Shown in pieces: positions 18,084 through 27,023 of a DNA stretch of 64,000 bases (positions are counted from its first letter, which is position 1; each line of letters opens with the position of its first letter). Origin of the DNA: Synechococcales cyanobacterium C42_A2020_086 (lineage in GTDB: Bacteria > Cyanobacteriota > Cyanobacteriia > Elainellales > Elainellaceae). The stretch is from the NCBI GenBank assembly GCA_015272325.1, contig JACYLU010000008.1, positions 62,001 to 126,000 of the forward strand, in the 5' to 3' direction. The position numbers and the translations under genes were made by a program. The notes under the pieces were generated by a model. The model saw nothing but the letters and a program-made list of their open reading frames with translations, made no database searches and was not told the origin of the DNA.

Positions 18084-18535
18084 ACATCCATCGTGAATAG
18101 TACTTGGAGATAGACCTCGGGTATGGGTCGGTTCTGAGACCAGAACGCGAGCCTTGCGACTGTCACTTGCGACTATCAGTCGAGTCAGACAGGGAGAGAT
18201 CTATGGAGTCAGGGGGAATAGATGCCCTCGATTGCGAATCGAATCATCTATCCTTACCAACTCGTACTCATTACGTGTTCACTTCGGGTTACGGAACTGC
18301 AACAGACTAACATGAAGTTTTTGGATTGGGGATCAGGGACACCTGAAAAACTTGCACAACTTTACACAAGCTTCATATTCGTATTGAGGCTCAAACCCTT
18401 TTGTGCTCTGGATTTGATTAAATTTTCGTCAAAACCAGCTTCATGAAAACTTCATAATAAATTCTTCCCATTGTCGCAGGGGATCACTAAGGCGCAGACC
18501 CATCAGCGACAGGGGCAGTTAAAGGTAACGCTTTA
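18084..18535. other. 450-bp intergenic region upstream of rlpA
   Basis: This must contain the rlpA promoter and any terminator of the SbcD-like gene. Several short frames occur but none has coding features. No clear hairpin or repeat stands out. Confidence 0.4.
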
Positions 18536-19846
18536 TTACAGCAGCCGTAGTTGGGACGCCTGATCAGGCTCGGGATCCCCAAGCTCTAGCGGTCGTTCGA
18601 TGGGCCGTTCGGTTCCAAACTGCCACTCGCCCATGTCGTCCGCTAGCAAGGCTTCGGCCGTTTGCACCATGTCCTCGGCAATGTCTGCTAACTGCGGTTG
18701 GTTCGCTAGATAAGTTCGCAGAGCCTGGAGTGGATCGATTTTGTAACCTGTACCCAACTCAGGCAGTCGCGGGCGAGATTGCTGGCTCACCAGCTCGGCA
18801 TGAATACTGTAGGTATGCGCTGCTGCCAACGCCTGATGCAAAACGCTATTCTCGATCTGCTCCAGCTGATCCGAGCGCACTTGATAGATTAGCCGCACAA
18901 CAGCATCTGCAATCCCTTCGGCTTGAATGGCTTGCAGCAGCACGGGCAGCGGTTCCTCGACCTTCGACAAATCGATGCGAATCGTGCAGAAGCGACGCAC
19001 CGGCAGCGGGCAAAACACCATCTCGGCCCGACCCCGCTCCACCTCGACCAGCACAAATCCCTTGGTTTCGTCTTCTTCGCTGAAATCCACCCGCTCGATG
19101 CTGCCTGGATACACCACTAAGGGCTGTTCCGAGAGCACTTGATGTCGATGCACATGCCCTAGGGCTACATAGTCAAAACAGGGTCGAGTCAGCAGCGCCA
19201 TTGGCACTGTAAAGCCTTTGCCCACTGCTAAAAACCGCTCAGCCCCAAAGGTAGCGGTATCCGTCATCAGATGAGCTAACAGCACTGTGGGCAGCGTTGG
19301 GTCGAGGCGGCGAATCTCACCTTCCATCGCCACCCGCAGCCGGTCAATCAGCAACTGGTTCACCTCAGCCAGCGACAGCCCTTCGGTGTCCGGGCGAGTG
19401 AGCAACGTCGAGCGTGTCAGCCAGGGCAGGGTCATGATCTGGATTGCACCGCTGCGAGTCTGGATGCAATGGGTTGCTAGCCGGTCACCTACCACAAATC
19501 CGGGCACCCCCAGCGTGCGATAAATACACAAACTTGCACCGCCGGCCCCTTGCGAATGCTGATCGTGGTTGCCCACCAACAGCACCGTGGGTATTTCGGC
19601 ATCTACTAGCCGCCGAAACTGAGCCGCAAAGGCTTCCTGAACAATCGGTGGCGGTGTGGCGTCGGGGAAGGCATCACCCCCAAACAGCACTAAATCCACC
19701 GGTTCAGCGATAGCACAATCGATGCAGCGCCCCAAAGTGGTCACAAAATCCTCAAACCGACTGTTCAATCCTGTTTCGGGATTAATGCGTCCGTGAGAGA
19801 ATCCACTGCCCAGGTGAATGTCAGAAAGGTGAAGAATTTTAACCAT
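18536..19846 (-). CDS. SbcD/Mre11-like metallophosphoesterase (DNA repair nuclease)
   Basis: Metallophosphatase motifs appear in order from the new N-terminus: SDIHLG, FGGDAFPD, GNHDQH, LLAHLM and LGHVHRHQ. These five motifs coordinate two metal ions in SbcD/Mre11 nucleases, which process DNA ends with SbcC/Rad50. The C-terminal capping domain (about 270-436) is present. sbcC is not adjacent. The open frame reaches 19918, but ATG 19846 (MVKILHLSDIHLG) puts the first strand at the N-terminus as in the family and is preferred. Confidence 0.85.
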   Translation of the reverse strand: MVKILHLSDIHLGSGFSHGRINPETGLNSRFEDFVTTLGRCIDCAIAEPVDLVLFGGDAFPDATPPPIVQEAFAAQFRRLVDAEIPTVLLVGNHDQHSQGAGGASLCIYRTLGVPGFVVGDRLATHCIQTRSGAIQIMTLPWLTRSTLLTRPDTEGLSLAEVNQLLIDRLRVAMEGEIRRLDPTLPTVLLAHLMTDTATFGAERFLAVGKGFTVPMALLTRPCFDYVALGHVHRHQVLSEQPLVVYPGSIERVDFSEEDETKGFVLVEVERGRAEMVFCPLPVRRFCTIRIDLSKVEEPLPVLLQAIQAEGIADAVVRLIYQVRSDQLEQIENSVLHQALAAAHTYSIHAELVSQQSRPRLPELGTGYKIDPLQALRTYLANQPQLADIAEDMVQTAEALLADDMGEWQFGTERPIERPLELGDPEPDQASQLRLL

Positions 19847-20245
19847 TACCGTGAGGGAGCTAAGGGGGTAGTCAGCAGAGTCTAGAGAGCATGAGAAAGC
19901 GTCAACCGGCAAACTCATTACTTAATTCTGCCACTAGAACCACTTTTAATTTTGATTAGAATTTAATGTTGTGTTTCAAACGGTCATCTGCCTGCAACGT
20001 CGTCGAACTCCATGCCCTGCGACCCAAGTGATAGGTAAGGCGAACCACAGACGCCTCAACTGGTGATACTTGGACTAATGACGTTCAGGTTCTAATAACA
20101 GTTGAATGGATATAGACGGACGGCATTTAAACGAAGGACATCAGATCAACATCAGATCAACATCAATTCAATATCGATCAATTGCACGACAGGTCTAATT
20201 CTTGCTATCACAGAGCAATATCCTAAACGTCACAACTATCAATGC
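19847..20245. other. Intergenic region with 11-bp repeats
   Basis: This lies between the SbcD-like gene start and the 3' end of the membrane protein gene. It holds the 11-bp repeat array at 20138-20170. No gene is supported. Confidence 0.5.
20138..20170. repeat. Three 11-bp tandem repeats
   Basis: Two perfect copies of ACATCAGATCA are followed by ACATCAATTCA, then a decayed fourth (ATATCGATCA). Confidence 0.85.
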
Positions 20246-20929
20246 CTAGGTCATATCTACTTCCTGAGCAGTCAGGGGCGGTTGGGAAGAAGTTGCACTA
20301 GCCGGTAGGGGTGGGCGTAGAGCGACATAAACGGCTGGTCCAAGGAGTGGTAGCAGCGATACAGCCCAGAACAGACGCCGGTCAGTCAATCCGCGCCGTG
20401 TCATATCGTCTTCTAGTAAGCTGGGAAACAGCAGGCAGAGCAGGCAGAAATCCAAACTCATCACATGAATAAATCGATCGGTGCGCCACTGATTCACAAA
20501 ATCATTCCAGTCGCCAGCAATGAGTCCATAGGCTAGTAGGACCAGTACACCCGCCAGGATCAATAGACCTACCCAACGTGAGTCAACCCATTTCAGTAGC
20601 CCGGTTTTCTGCCCTTCAAAGGCAGGATAGGGCTGTCGCAGCGCTAGGTAAGGCAGCACCGCAAACGCACCAACACCAAAGGAGAATATCACAAAGGGCC
20701 AGGCAGGCAACCTCTGCCCCCGCCCGTCAATGAGCAGCAAGCAGGCGTAGAGCACTGGCCAGACCCCCATCAGGTTGAACAACGCTACCACGAGGGGATT
20801 AATCCCCTGCCACTGCCCGGTTGAGAGATCTTTGATCAGCGAGAACGTATCTGGCTGATTGGGCGGAGCCAGCAAGAAGGCATAGAGAACAAATCCCAGC
20901 CACAGCAAACCAAAGCCAACTCTAACCAT
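20246..20929 (-). CDS. Conserved cyanobacterial membrane protein
   Basis: This is a hydrophobic protein with about six membrane segments: FGLLWLGFVLYAFLLAPP, PLVVALFNLMGVWPVLYACLL, PFVIFSFGVGAFAVLPYLAL, VGLLILAGVLVLLAYGLIAG, FCLLCLLFPSLL and FWAVSLLPLLGPAVYVALRP. The form is like uncharacterised integral membrane proteins shared by cyanobacteria and plastids; I do not recognise a function. The frame can extend to a GTG at 21022. ATG 20929 (MVRVGFG) is a better start because it places the first segment near the N-terminus. Confidence 0.6.
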   Translation of the reverse strand: MVRVGFGLLWLGFVLYAFLLAPPNQPDTFSLIKDLSTGQWQGINPLVVALFNLMGVWPVLYACLLLIDGRGQRLPAWPFVIFSFGVGAFAVLPYLALRQPYPAFEGQKTGLLKWVDSRWVGLLILAGVLVLLAYGLIAGDWNDFVNQWRTDRFIHVMSLDFCLLCLLFPSLLEDDMTRRGLTDRRLFWAVSLLPLLGPAVYVALRPPLPASATSSQPPLTAQEVDMT

Positions 20930-21235
20930 GCGCTTATCAATCAGTGAATAACGAGGGATAGCAGAGGGTTTCCTTTTGTATTGTGCCAGGGGGGGGTGGG
21001 TAAACCAAGCTCCAAAAGGCACAGTCTGCTACAGCGCATCGAAGCAGGGCACTATTACACCTGCTGAAAACCTACTCCATGCCTACCTTGCCTACCTATT
21101 GACGTGAGCGCGCTACAGGTGATCTGTCGAGCTTGCTGCATCCACACCGGTTTCAAGACAATGCTGGAGCCATGCCTAGAGCTAGAGTCGTGGGCAGGAG
21201 CAGTGTTCAAGTCATTGCGCGGCATTACTGAATCC

Positions 21236-23272
21236 TTAGTGGGATTCGACAGCTGCCAGTTCCGACGTCACCGATGGCGGTAAAGCAATTGGGTCATCGT
21301 CGAGCGATAGCAAGAAGTTGACGAGATCCGTTTGGTCCTGGGGTTGGAATCCGGCTTTTTGATCAACCCAGTATTCGTGTCCCTCACCGCTGACATGGGA
21401 GCGCTGCAAATCAGAGTTAGCTTTGTTAGCAGCGATCATGGGCTGGCGCAGATCGCGATCGACCAGCAGCCGTAAACTCGCTGCCGCGTCGGGTTTAATG
21501 CCCCGCATCAGGGTTCCCACCATGCCGATCTGGTCCGGATCCGCAATACGATACCAGCCAGTTTCGTCGGGTTGCAATGCAGCCTCGCTAGCAGCAACGC
21601 CACCATCATGCAGGTAGGGGGCATGCAGATACGTACCAATGAGCTTGATCACTTTGTAGCCACCTGCCGGATCGCTGAGGGCATAGGCGAGTTGAATGTC
21701 CTCTTCGGGGGTAATATCGGTGGGCACCGCTAACACAGGCGGATCAGGAGGTAAAGGCACGGGCACATTTGGGGCATAGGTGTCGGGTGGCACAAATGCC
21801 TCGGCAAACTCCTTGGAGGCGGGGGCCCGAGCCGGTTGAGTTTTGATCTCGCGCTGGGCAATTACCCGATGGTTGGTGAAATAGCGACCGCTGTGGCAGC
21901 TTGCGCAGTTCGCCTCGTCGAAAATTTGAGCGCCCCGCTGCACCGAAGCAACGTCGGTCACGGCTTCATTGGGCGGCGGAGCCAAAGTGTTTTGCCAGGC
22001 AGACATGCCGTTCAGTTCAGCAGCGACGGTATGACCGGGTGTAGCCGCCATCAAGCCATTTTGCATGAACAGCGTGCCCTTGGGATATTCCGGCATTTTG
22101 ATTGTCCAGTTCATTCCAGGAGTGCCCGGTGTCGGATCCACCTGCTCGAAAAATTCCGAGGGCTGTGCTCCTTCCGGCAGCCGATAGCGGGAATGGGGGG
22201 CATTTTGAAACATCGTGCCTAGGTAGAGATCCTTGTCGATGCCCAACACCTCGGGAGCTGCATCAGCAGTGGTCGTCGGGTCGGCATTCAGCCCAAACAC
22301 GGCATTGTTGAGGGTCGTCAAGCCATGGAACCAGCCAATCGACGCTACGCCACTCCAGGCAAAGGGAAAGGCATCGTGCGTATAGGAGGAAGGCACTTTC
22401 GCCGAGTTATTGGTGAGATCGCCATTAGAGACAAAATTTCCCGGCGGCCAAGACAGCAGGGCCTCGTCCACCGCGTCTTCCATGAGCTGCGGATCGGGCA
22501 ATTGCGCCGTTTCACCCTCACTGGTGCGGTAAGTTTGTCCGCCTGCCGGAATCTGAGTCGGATTTACATCGGTTTGGCGGAACAGGGCTGCGGAATTAGG
22601 TGCCATTGCCAGCAGCATGCCGAGATTAATGTCCGTGTTGGTGGCTCCCTCAATGATCCGCCCCGTCTGTTCATTCACTGTGGCATGGCAAAGCGCACAG
22701 GTAATGCCGACGCGCAGTTGTCCGTGATCGAGGTGGTTCACCAGTCCCAAGGGCACAAGAGAGCCTTTGGCGACATCTAGCCCGGTATTAATCACAGTCC
22801 CTGCCGGAAAGGTGCGATTGCCTAACTTCACATCCTGATCCAGCGTTACCTGAAGATTAGAAGTTGGCTGACCTTTGAGAGCCAAGATCGATTGTGCCAG
22901 CTTGCCCAATCCTAGCGGTCCATCTACAATCCCCACTACATCGGTAAACAGGACATCGTTCCCGAATGACTCTTGATAGAAAGTTTTCCGCCCCAGATCG
23001 AGCAGATCCTCAGTGATTTCAACTGCGCCCTGTTCAGGCGAGAGGCGTTCCCGTCCCGACTCCGTTTGCAGGAGTTGCTCAGCCTCGGCTCGACTAACCA
23101 CCTGACCCAACACATCGTAGGAGCCGATGCCTCTTGGTGCCGATTGAGTCAGGGGGGTGTAGGTAGCATTCAAATCAGGAGGACTGCCCGGCAAGACAAG
23201 TTCCATCTGGTAGCCTAGGAAACCAGCTAGCCCTAGAAGGGCAACCAGAATGATGACAATCCGGAGTCGCAT
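21236..23272 (-). CDS. Di-heme cytochrome c, RoxA/MauG-like
   Basis: There is one N-terminal signal anchor (residues 4-24). Two c-type heme sites follow: CALCH with Cys192, Cys195 and His196, and CASCH with Cys456, Cys459 and His460. The length of 678 aa and the CxxCH spacing of about 264 residues match RoxA-type rubber-oxygenase/MauG-like di-heme peroxidase relatives rather than small CcpA enzymes. It would act in the periplasm or thylakoid lumen. The substrate is unknown; peroxide reduction or oxidation of an organic compound are both possible. The start ATG is preceded by GAGGAAAA. Three 11-bp repeats lie 18-50 bp upstream. Confidence 0.8.
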   Translation of the reverse strand: MRLRIVIILVALLGLAGFLGYQMELVLPGSPPDLNATYTPLTQSAPRGIGSYDVLGQVVSRAEAEQLLQTESGRERLSPEQGAVEITEDLLDLGRKTFYQESFGNDVLFTDVVGIVDGPLGLGKLAQSILALKGQPTSNLQVTLDQDVKLGNRTFPAGTVINTGLDVAKGSLVPLGLVNHLDHGQLRVGITCALCHATVNEQTGRIIEGATNTDINLGMLLAMAPNSAALFRQTDVNPTQIPAGGQTYRTSEGETAQLPDPQLMEDAVDEALLSWPPGNFVSNGDLTNNSAKVPSSYTHDAFPFAWSGVASIGWFHGLTTLNNAVFGLNADPTTTADAAPEVLGIDKDLYLGTMFQNAPHSRYRLPEGAQPSEFFEQVDPTPGTPGMNWTIKMPEYPKGTLFMQNGLMAATPGHTVAAELNGMSAWQNTLAPPPNEAVTDVASVQRGAQIFDEANCASCHSGRYFTNHRVIAQREIKTQPARAPASKEFAEAFVPPDTYAPNVPVPLPPDPPVLAVPTDITPEEDIQLAYALSDPAGGYKVIKLIGTYLHAPYLHDGGVAASEAALQPDETGWYRIADPDQIGMVGTLMRGIKPDAAASLRLLVDRDLRQPMIAANKANSDLQRSHVSGEGHEYWVDQKAGFQPQDQTDLVNFLLSLDDDPIALPPSVTSELAAVESH

Positions 23273-23289
23273 GGAATTTTCCTCAAAGA

Positions 23290-23322
23290 TTACAGATTCA
23301 TTACAGGTTCATTACAGGTTCA
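23290..23322. promoter_or_regulatory. Three 11-bp direct repeats upstream of the di-heme cytochrome
   Basis: The plus strand reads TTACAGATTCA, TTACAGGTTCA, TTACAGGTTCA. On the gene strand it reads ATGAACCT three times with 3-bp spacers, which resembles the cyanobacterial Pho box (PyTTAAPyPy with 3-bp spacers). The plus strand also contains TTACA three times, like the RpaB HLR1 element but with an 11-bp rather than 10-bp period. Either reading is a hypothesis. Confidence 0.5.
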
Positions 23323-23418
23323 TCTCTGCTACTCGATCAATCGAGTTGGTAGATTAATTCATCATTTGCGTTAGGCTTCTGCAAATGGTTGTGACTGTAC
23401 TGATCAGCCCAATGTTTG

Positions 23419-25080
23419 TCAGTCTGATTTTGCCTCCACTCGAAACCAGCGATATCCGTATGGCTCCAGCGAGATTGGCTGTGAACCAGACAGGGGACGA
23501 TAATAACGTTCGCCCTGGCATTCAGTGGGTGTAGGTGAAGCACAATTGCCAAACAAATCAACCAGCTGGTTCAGAGGATTAGATTTCAGCGTCACTGTAC
23601 AAGCTCGATTGGCTAAATTGTGTACTGCGATCAGGGCTTTGCCTCGCCACTGGCAACGGTGGGCGAACACACAGGGTTCATCCGTCTCAATGATGTCCCA
23701 GTCACCCCAGCCAAATTCAGGGCATTGTCTGCGCATCCGAATCACTTGGCTCATCCAGTTCAGTAACGAGTTTGGATCCGGCTGTTGGGCAGCAACATTG
23801 ACTCGCTTGTAGCTATAGTCACCTTCGGAGATTACAGGCTTGGCTAGGCGATCGTGGGCAGCCGATGAGAAACCGCCATTGGGTTCGTCGCTCCACTGCA
23901 TCGGGGTCCGCACGCTGTCTCGATCTGGTAAGGACAGATCATCCCCCATGCCAATTTCATCGCCATAGCGCAGCAACGGAATTCCCGGCAGCGTGAATAG
24001 CAAGCTGTAGACCAGCTCGATGTGCCGCCGATTACTATTTAGCATCGGAGGCAAACGCCGCCGGATACCACGACCATAAATTTGCATGTTTGCCTCTGGA
24101 GCAAAGGCGTGAAACACTTCGTCTCGTTCGGCATCACCGAGCTGATCTAGGGTCAATTCATCGTGATGACGCACAAAGTTGAGCCACTGACCCGAACGAG
24201 GCAAATGCGGCAGCTGTCTGAGACCTTCAATCAGGGGAGTGGCATCTTGGCGGGCAAGCGCCAGAAACTTTTTCTGATTGGCGAAGAAGCTAAACAGCAT
24301 GTGCATGCGGTTGCCGTCCCCGAAGTACATCGAGAACGACTCCGATTCAACGTTGGCTTCTGCTAGCAATACCGCTTCAGCACTCCACGAGGACACATAG
24401 CAGCGCAGATCTTCCAAAAAACTTTCTAGCTCGTATTGCTCTACCAGCCCTTCTACATTCTTGACAAAGTAGGGAACAGCATCGACCCGAAAGCCCGATA
24501 CGCCCAACTGCAACCAAAAGTGAATGATTTTGCGAATTTCATCCCGCACCACCGGATTCGAAATATTCAGATCCGGCTGCTCTTTGTAGAAGTGGTGCAA
24601 ATAGTAGGCACCTGCCTGTTCGTCATATTCCCAAATGCTGTCCTCGACATCGGGAAACACTAGCTCGGCTGGATCGGTAGGGGGAGGATCGTCAGACCAG
24701 ATATAGTAGTCCCGATACTTCGAATGTCGGTCCGAACGCGCTGCCTGAAACCAGGGATGCTGAATAGAGGTGTGATTTACGACTAAATCGATCAGAACTC
24801 GGATGCCGCGCTCTTTGCAGGCATGCATGAATTCTACAAAATCACCCAATGTGCCTAAACAGGGATCGACGCCGTAGTAGTCCATCACATCGTAGCCATC
24901 ATCTCGATTGGGAGAAGGATAAAACGGATGTAGCCAGAGGCAGGTAATCCCCAATCCAGATAGATAATCTAACCGCTGCGTCAGTCCTGGAAAATCACCA
25001 ATTCCGTCTCCGTTGGAATCCATGAATGTTTCCACATCCAGCACATAGACAATCGCATTTTTATACCAGAGAGATTCCAT
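23419..25080 (-). CDS. GH13 alpha-amylase family protein, TreS-like
   Basis: The (beta/alpha)8 barrel shows the GH13 conserved regions: VLIDLVVNHT, GFRVDAVPYF with nucleophile Asp200, LLAEANV with acid/base Glu241 and VRHHDE with Asp307. The N-terminal WYKNAIVYVLDVETFMDSNG and the sequence FPGLTQRLDYL are typical of trehalose synthase/maltosyltransferase relatives. A short C-terminal beta domain (about 455-553) is present. The likely action is interconversion or hydrolysis of alpha-glucosides such as maltose, trehalose or sucrose, in the cytosol. The exact specificity is open. Confidence 0.85.
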   Translation of the reverse strand: MESLWYKNAIVYVLDVETFMDSNGDGIGDFPGLTQRLDYLSGLGITCLWLHPFYPSPNRDDGYDVMDYYGVDPCLGTLGDFVEFMHACKERGIRVLIDLVVNHTSIQHPWFQAARSDRHSKYRDYYIWSDDPPPTDPAELVFPDVEDSIWEYDEQAGAYYLHHFYKEQPDLNISNPVVRDEIRKIIHFWLQLGVSGFRVDAVPYFVKNVEGLVEQYELESFLEDLRCYVSSWSAEAVLLAEANVESESFSMYFGDGNRMHMLFSFFANQKKFLALARQDATPLIEGLRQLPHLPRSGQWLNFVRHHDELTLDQLGDAERDEVFHAFAPEANMQIYGRGIRRRLPPMLNSNRRHIELVYSLLFTLPGIPLLRYGDEIGMGDDLSLPDRDSVRTPMQWSDEPNGGFSSAAHDRLAKPVISEGDYSYKRVNVAAQQPDPNSLLNWMSQVIRMRRQCPEFGWGDWDIIETDEPCVFAHRCQWRGKALIAVHNLANRACTVTLKSNPLNQLVDLFGNCASPTPTECQGERYYRPLSGSQPISLEPYGYRWFRVEAKSD

Positions 25081-25279
25081 ACTTAATTTTTCTAGTGGTC
25101 TACTATCTACTGCCGACCATCACTAATCAACTTAATTTCTGAAGAAGCTGATATATCCTCACTCCAGCGTCCCAGCAACTCGGGCTAGTTGGTCCACAGC
25201 TATGTTTTCGCAGGTTTGCCTAATTTGTAGGATCAGCAGTAAAAGTGATAGAAAAGTGACGTCCGATGAAGCACGCTGA

Positions 25280-25498
25280 TCATTCAGGGAGACCCGTACG
25301 CTGAGGATTGGCCAGTCTCTCGGCTGACTTTGACAACCGCTCTAGGGCATCAGTCTGCTTTTCAATTTGCTTTGTCTGCTTCTGCAGCTCTTCTAATTGT
25401 TTGGTTTGTGATAAAGCGTCGCTAGTGTGCGGAATGATGTACTCACAGCCCGACAAAAAGACGCAGACGAGTAAGATCACCATGATGAGATAGCGCAT
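25280..25498 (-). CDS. Small lipoprotein with coiled coil
   Basis: The 72-aa protein has a signal segment with lipobox LSGC (Cys18), followed by a Lys/Gln/Glu-rich helix (TKQLEELQKQTKQIEKQTDAL), an almost certain coiled coil. It looks like the small lipoproteins near envelope or stress genes; the function is unknown. ATG at 25498 is preceded by GGAGAAG. It lies 200 bp upstream of the GH13 gene on the same strand. Confidence 0.6.
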   Translation of the reverse strand: MRYLIMVILLVCVFLSGCEYIIPHTSDALSQTKQLEELQKQTKQIEKQTDALERLSKSAERLANPQRTGLPE

Positions 25499-25898
25499 TT
25501 CTCTTCTCCTGAATATTTCTTGAATAGTTCTCCTGAGTCCTTTCCCTGAATACTGTTCTGGTTCCTACTTGCCGGATAAGGCACAATGACAGCTTCTACC
25601 CAACTTGACCTACTCGAACGAGTTTGACTTCTACCCTAGGTTCAGTTCACTGCAGGTTACAGCACCAGTTGTGTCTTTGATCACCTTTACTCGTTAGGTT
25701 GAGGCATAAACGGGGTATCGGGCTAGCTCTACACAGACGACAGGATCTGTCTGATCACCCTAATCATCGCCTCCTGTCACTTTCTGGTCACATTGGCAGC
25801 CGACCCTGAAAGGTAAATCTGGATAAATCTATAAATCTGGAACCTCTGCTGGTCTGAACTCTCTCATCCCTTGAAAGAGTTTTATTTGGGTTCGTTTC
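25499..25898. other. 400-bp divergent intergenic region
   Basis: This separates the small lipoprotein and the AI-2E-type gene. A TAAATCT repeat at 25814-25841 occurs as TAAATCTGGA, TAAATCTA and TAAATCTGGA. It has no gene. Confidence 0.5.
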
Positions 25899-25906
25899 AT
25901 GAAACG
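25893..25906. repeat. 14-bp palindrome across a start codon
   Basis: CGTTTCATGAAACG is a perfect palindrome that includes the ATG of the AI-2E-type gene. The five-base arms with a CATG centre could form a small hairpin on the start codon, so it may affect initiation, or be chance. Confidence 0.5.
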
Positions 25907-26951
25907 GCGTAATTATGTGATCTATCTGCACCGGGTGCTGATAGCCGTCGGCGTAGTCGGGCTATTTGTTGTGGCAGCATTGCTCTCTTGGGCAGTGATG
26001 GATGTGTTGCTCCTGACGTTTCTGGGGGTGCTGGTCGCTATCGTGCTGCGGACTTTAGCAAAACCGATCGCTCGCAAAACGCCGCTGTCAAGTCGCTGGG
26101 CACTGGGTGTGGTTGTGGTGATGCTGGGGGTGCTGCTCGTCGGGATAGGCTGGTTGCTGGCACCGGAAATTATTGCCCAAACCGATCAGTTAGCAGAAGG
26201 GGTTGAAGAAGCAATCGAGCAAGTCGAGGCAAGCCTTCCCGGCGATATTGACCCCAATGGAGGGGGGCTAGGTGGCATTGTGGGCGGTGACAACGGGCAG
26301 TGGCTTAATCCTACGAATATCCTGTCCCAACTAATGGACACATTCACCTTGACGTTGGGAGTTTTAGCCAACGTTCTGTTTGTGTTGTTTATCGGTCTGT
26401 TTGTGGCTTTCGATCCGCAGCTATACCGTAATGGCATTGTCAGTTTGGTTCCCCCAAGAGGGCGCCAGCGAGCCAATGAGGTGATTGACAAAGTCGTGAA
26501 GGGACTTCAGGCATGGTTGTTGGGGCGGATTATCTCTATGATTGTCGTTGGGATTGTGGTCAGCCTTGGACTGTGGATATTGAACGTTCCATTGGCGTTA
26601 GTGCTTGGAATTATTGCCGCGTTGCTAGAGTTTATTCCGGTGGTGGGGCCAGTGTTGGCGGCAGTTCCAGGCATTTTGATTGCCTTTACACTGGGGCTGA
26701 TGCCGGCAATTTATGTGGCGCTGTTTTACCTAGTCGTGCAGCAGCTTGAAGGCAATGTACTGACTCCAATCGTGCAGCAGCAGGTCGTATCCTTGCCGCC
26801 GGTTTTGGGCTTATCTACGGTTTTGGCGATGGGGATTCTATTCGGAGTGCTAGGGATTCTCGTGGCTACTCCCCTCACTGTGGTGATATTTATCTTAGTC
26901 CGAATGCTTTATTTACGAGATATGTTGGAACCCACTCGTGAGGATCTTTAA
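25899..26951 (+). CDS. AI-2E family transporter (PerM/YdiK type)
   Basis: The protein is 350 aa with about seven membrane segments. The N-terminal block has two close segments, then a soluble loop (about 105-145) with QWLNPTNILSQLMDTFT. The C-terminal core shows PPRGRQRANEVIDKVVKGLQAWLLGR, PLALVLGIIAALLEFIPVVGPVLAAVP and VQQLEGNVLTPIVQQQVVSLPP, the hallmark of this family. The role in cyanobacteria is unknown; members export small molecules or act as Na+/H+ antiporters. The ATG is within a palindrome. Confidence 0.9.
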   Translation: MKRRNYVIYLHRVLIAVGVVGLFVVAALLSWAVMDVLLLTFLGVLVAIVLRTLAKPIARKTPLSSRWALGVVVVMLGVLLVGIGWLLAPEIIAQTDQLAEGVEEAIEQVEASLPGDIDPNGGGLGGIVGGDNGQWLNPTNILSQLMDTFTLTLGVLANVLFVLFIGLFVAFDPQLYRNGIVSLVPPRGRQRANEVIDKVVKGLQAWLLGRIISMIVVGIVVSLGLWILNVPLALVLGIIAALLEFIPVVGPVLAAVPGILIAFTLGLMPAIYVALFYLVVQQLEGNVLTPIVQQQVVSLPPVLGLSTVLAMGILFGVLGILVATPLTVVIFILVRMLYLRDMLEPTREDL

Positions 26952-26956
26952 TTCTG

Positions 26957-26984
26957 CCTTAACTAATCTGCCTTAACTAAACTT
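26957..26984. repeat. 14-bp tandem pair
   Basis: TCTGCCTTAACTAA is repeated head to tail just after the AI-2E-type gene stop and before the convergent hybrid kinase gene. A third fragment (CTTGACTAAA) follows. Confidence 0.65.
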
Positions 26985-27023
26985 GACTAAATTCGGCCAA
27001 CTGGAGGCGGCTCAACAAGCCAA

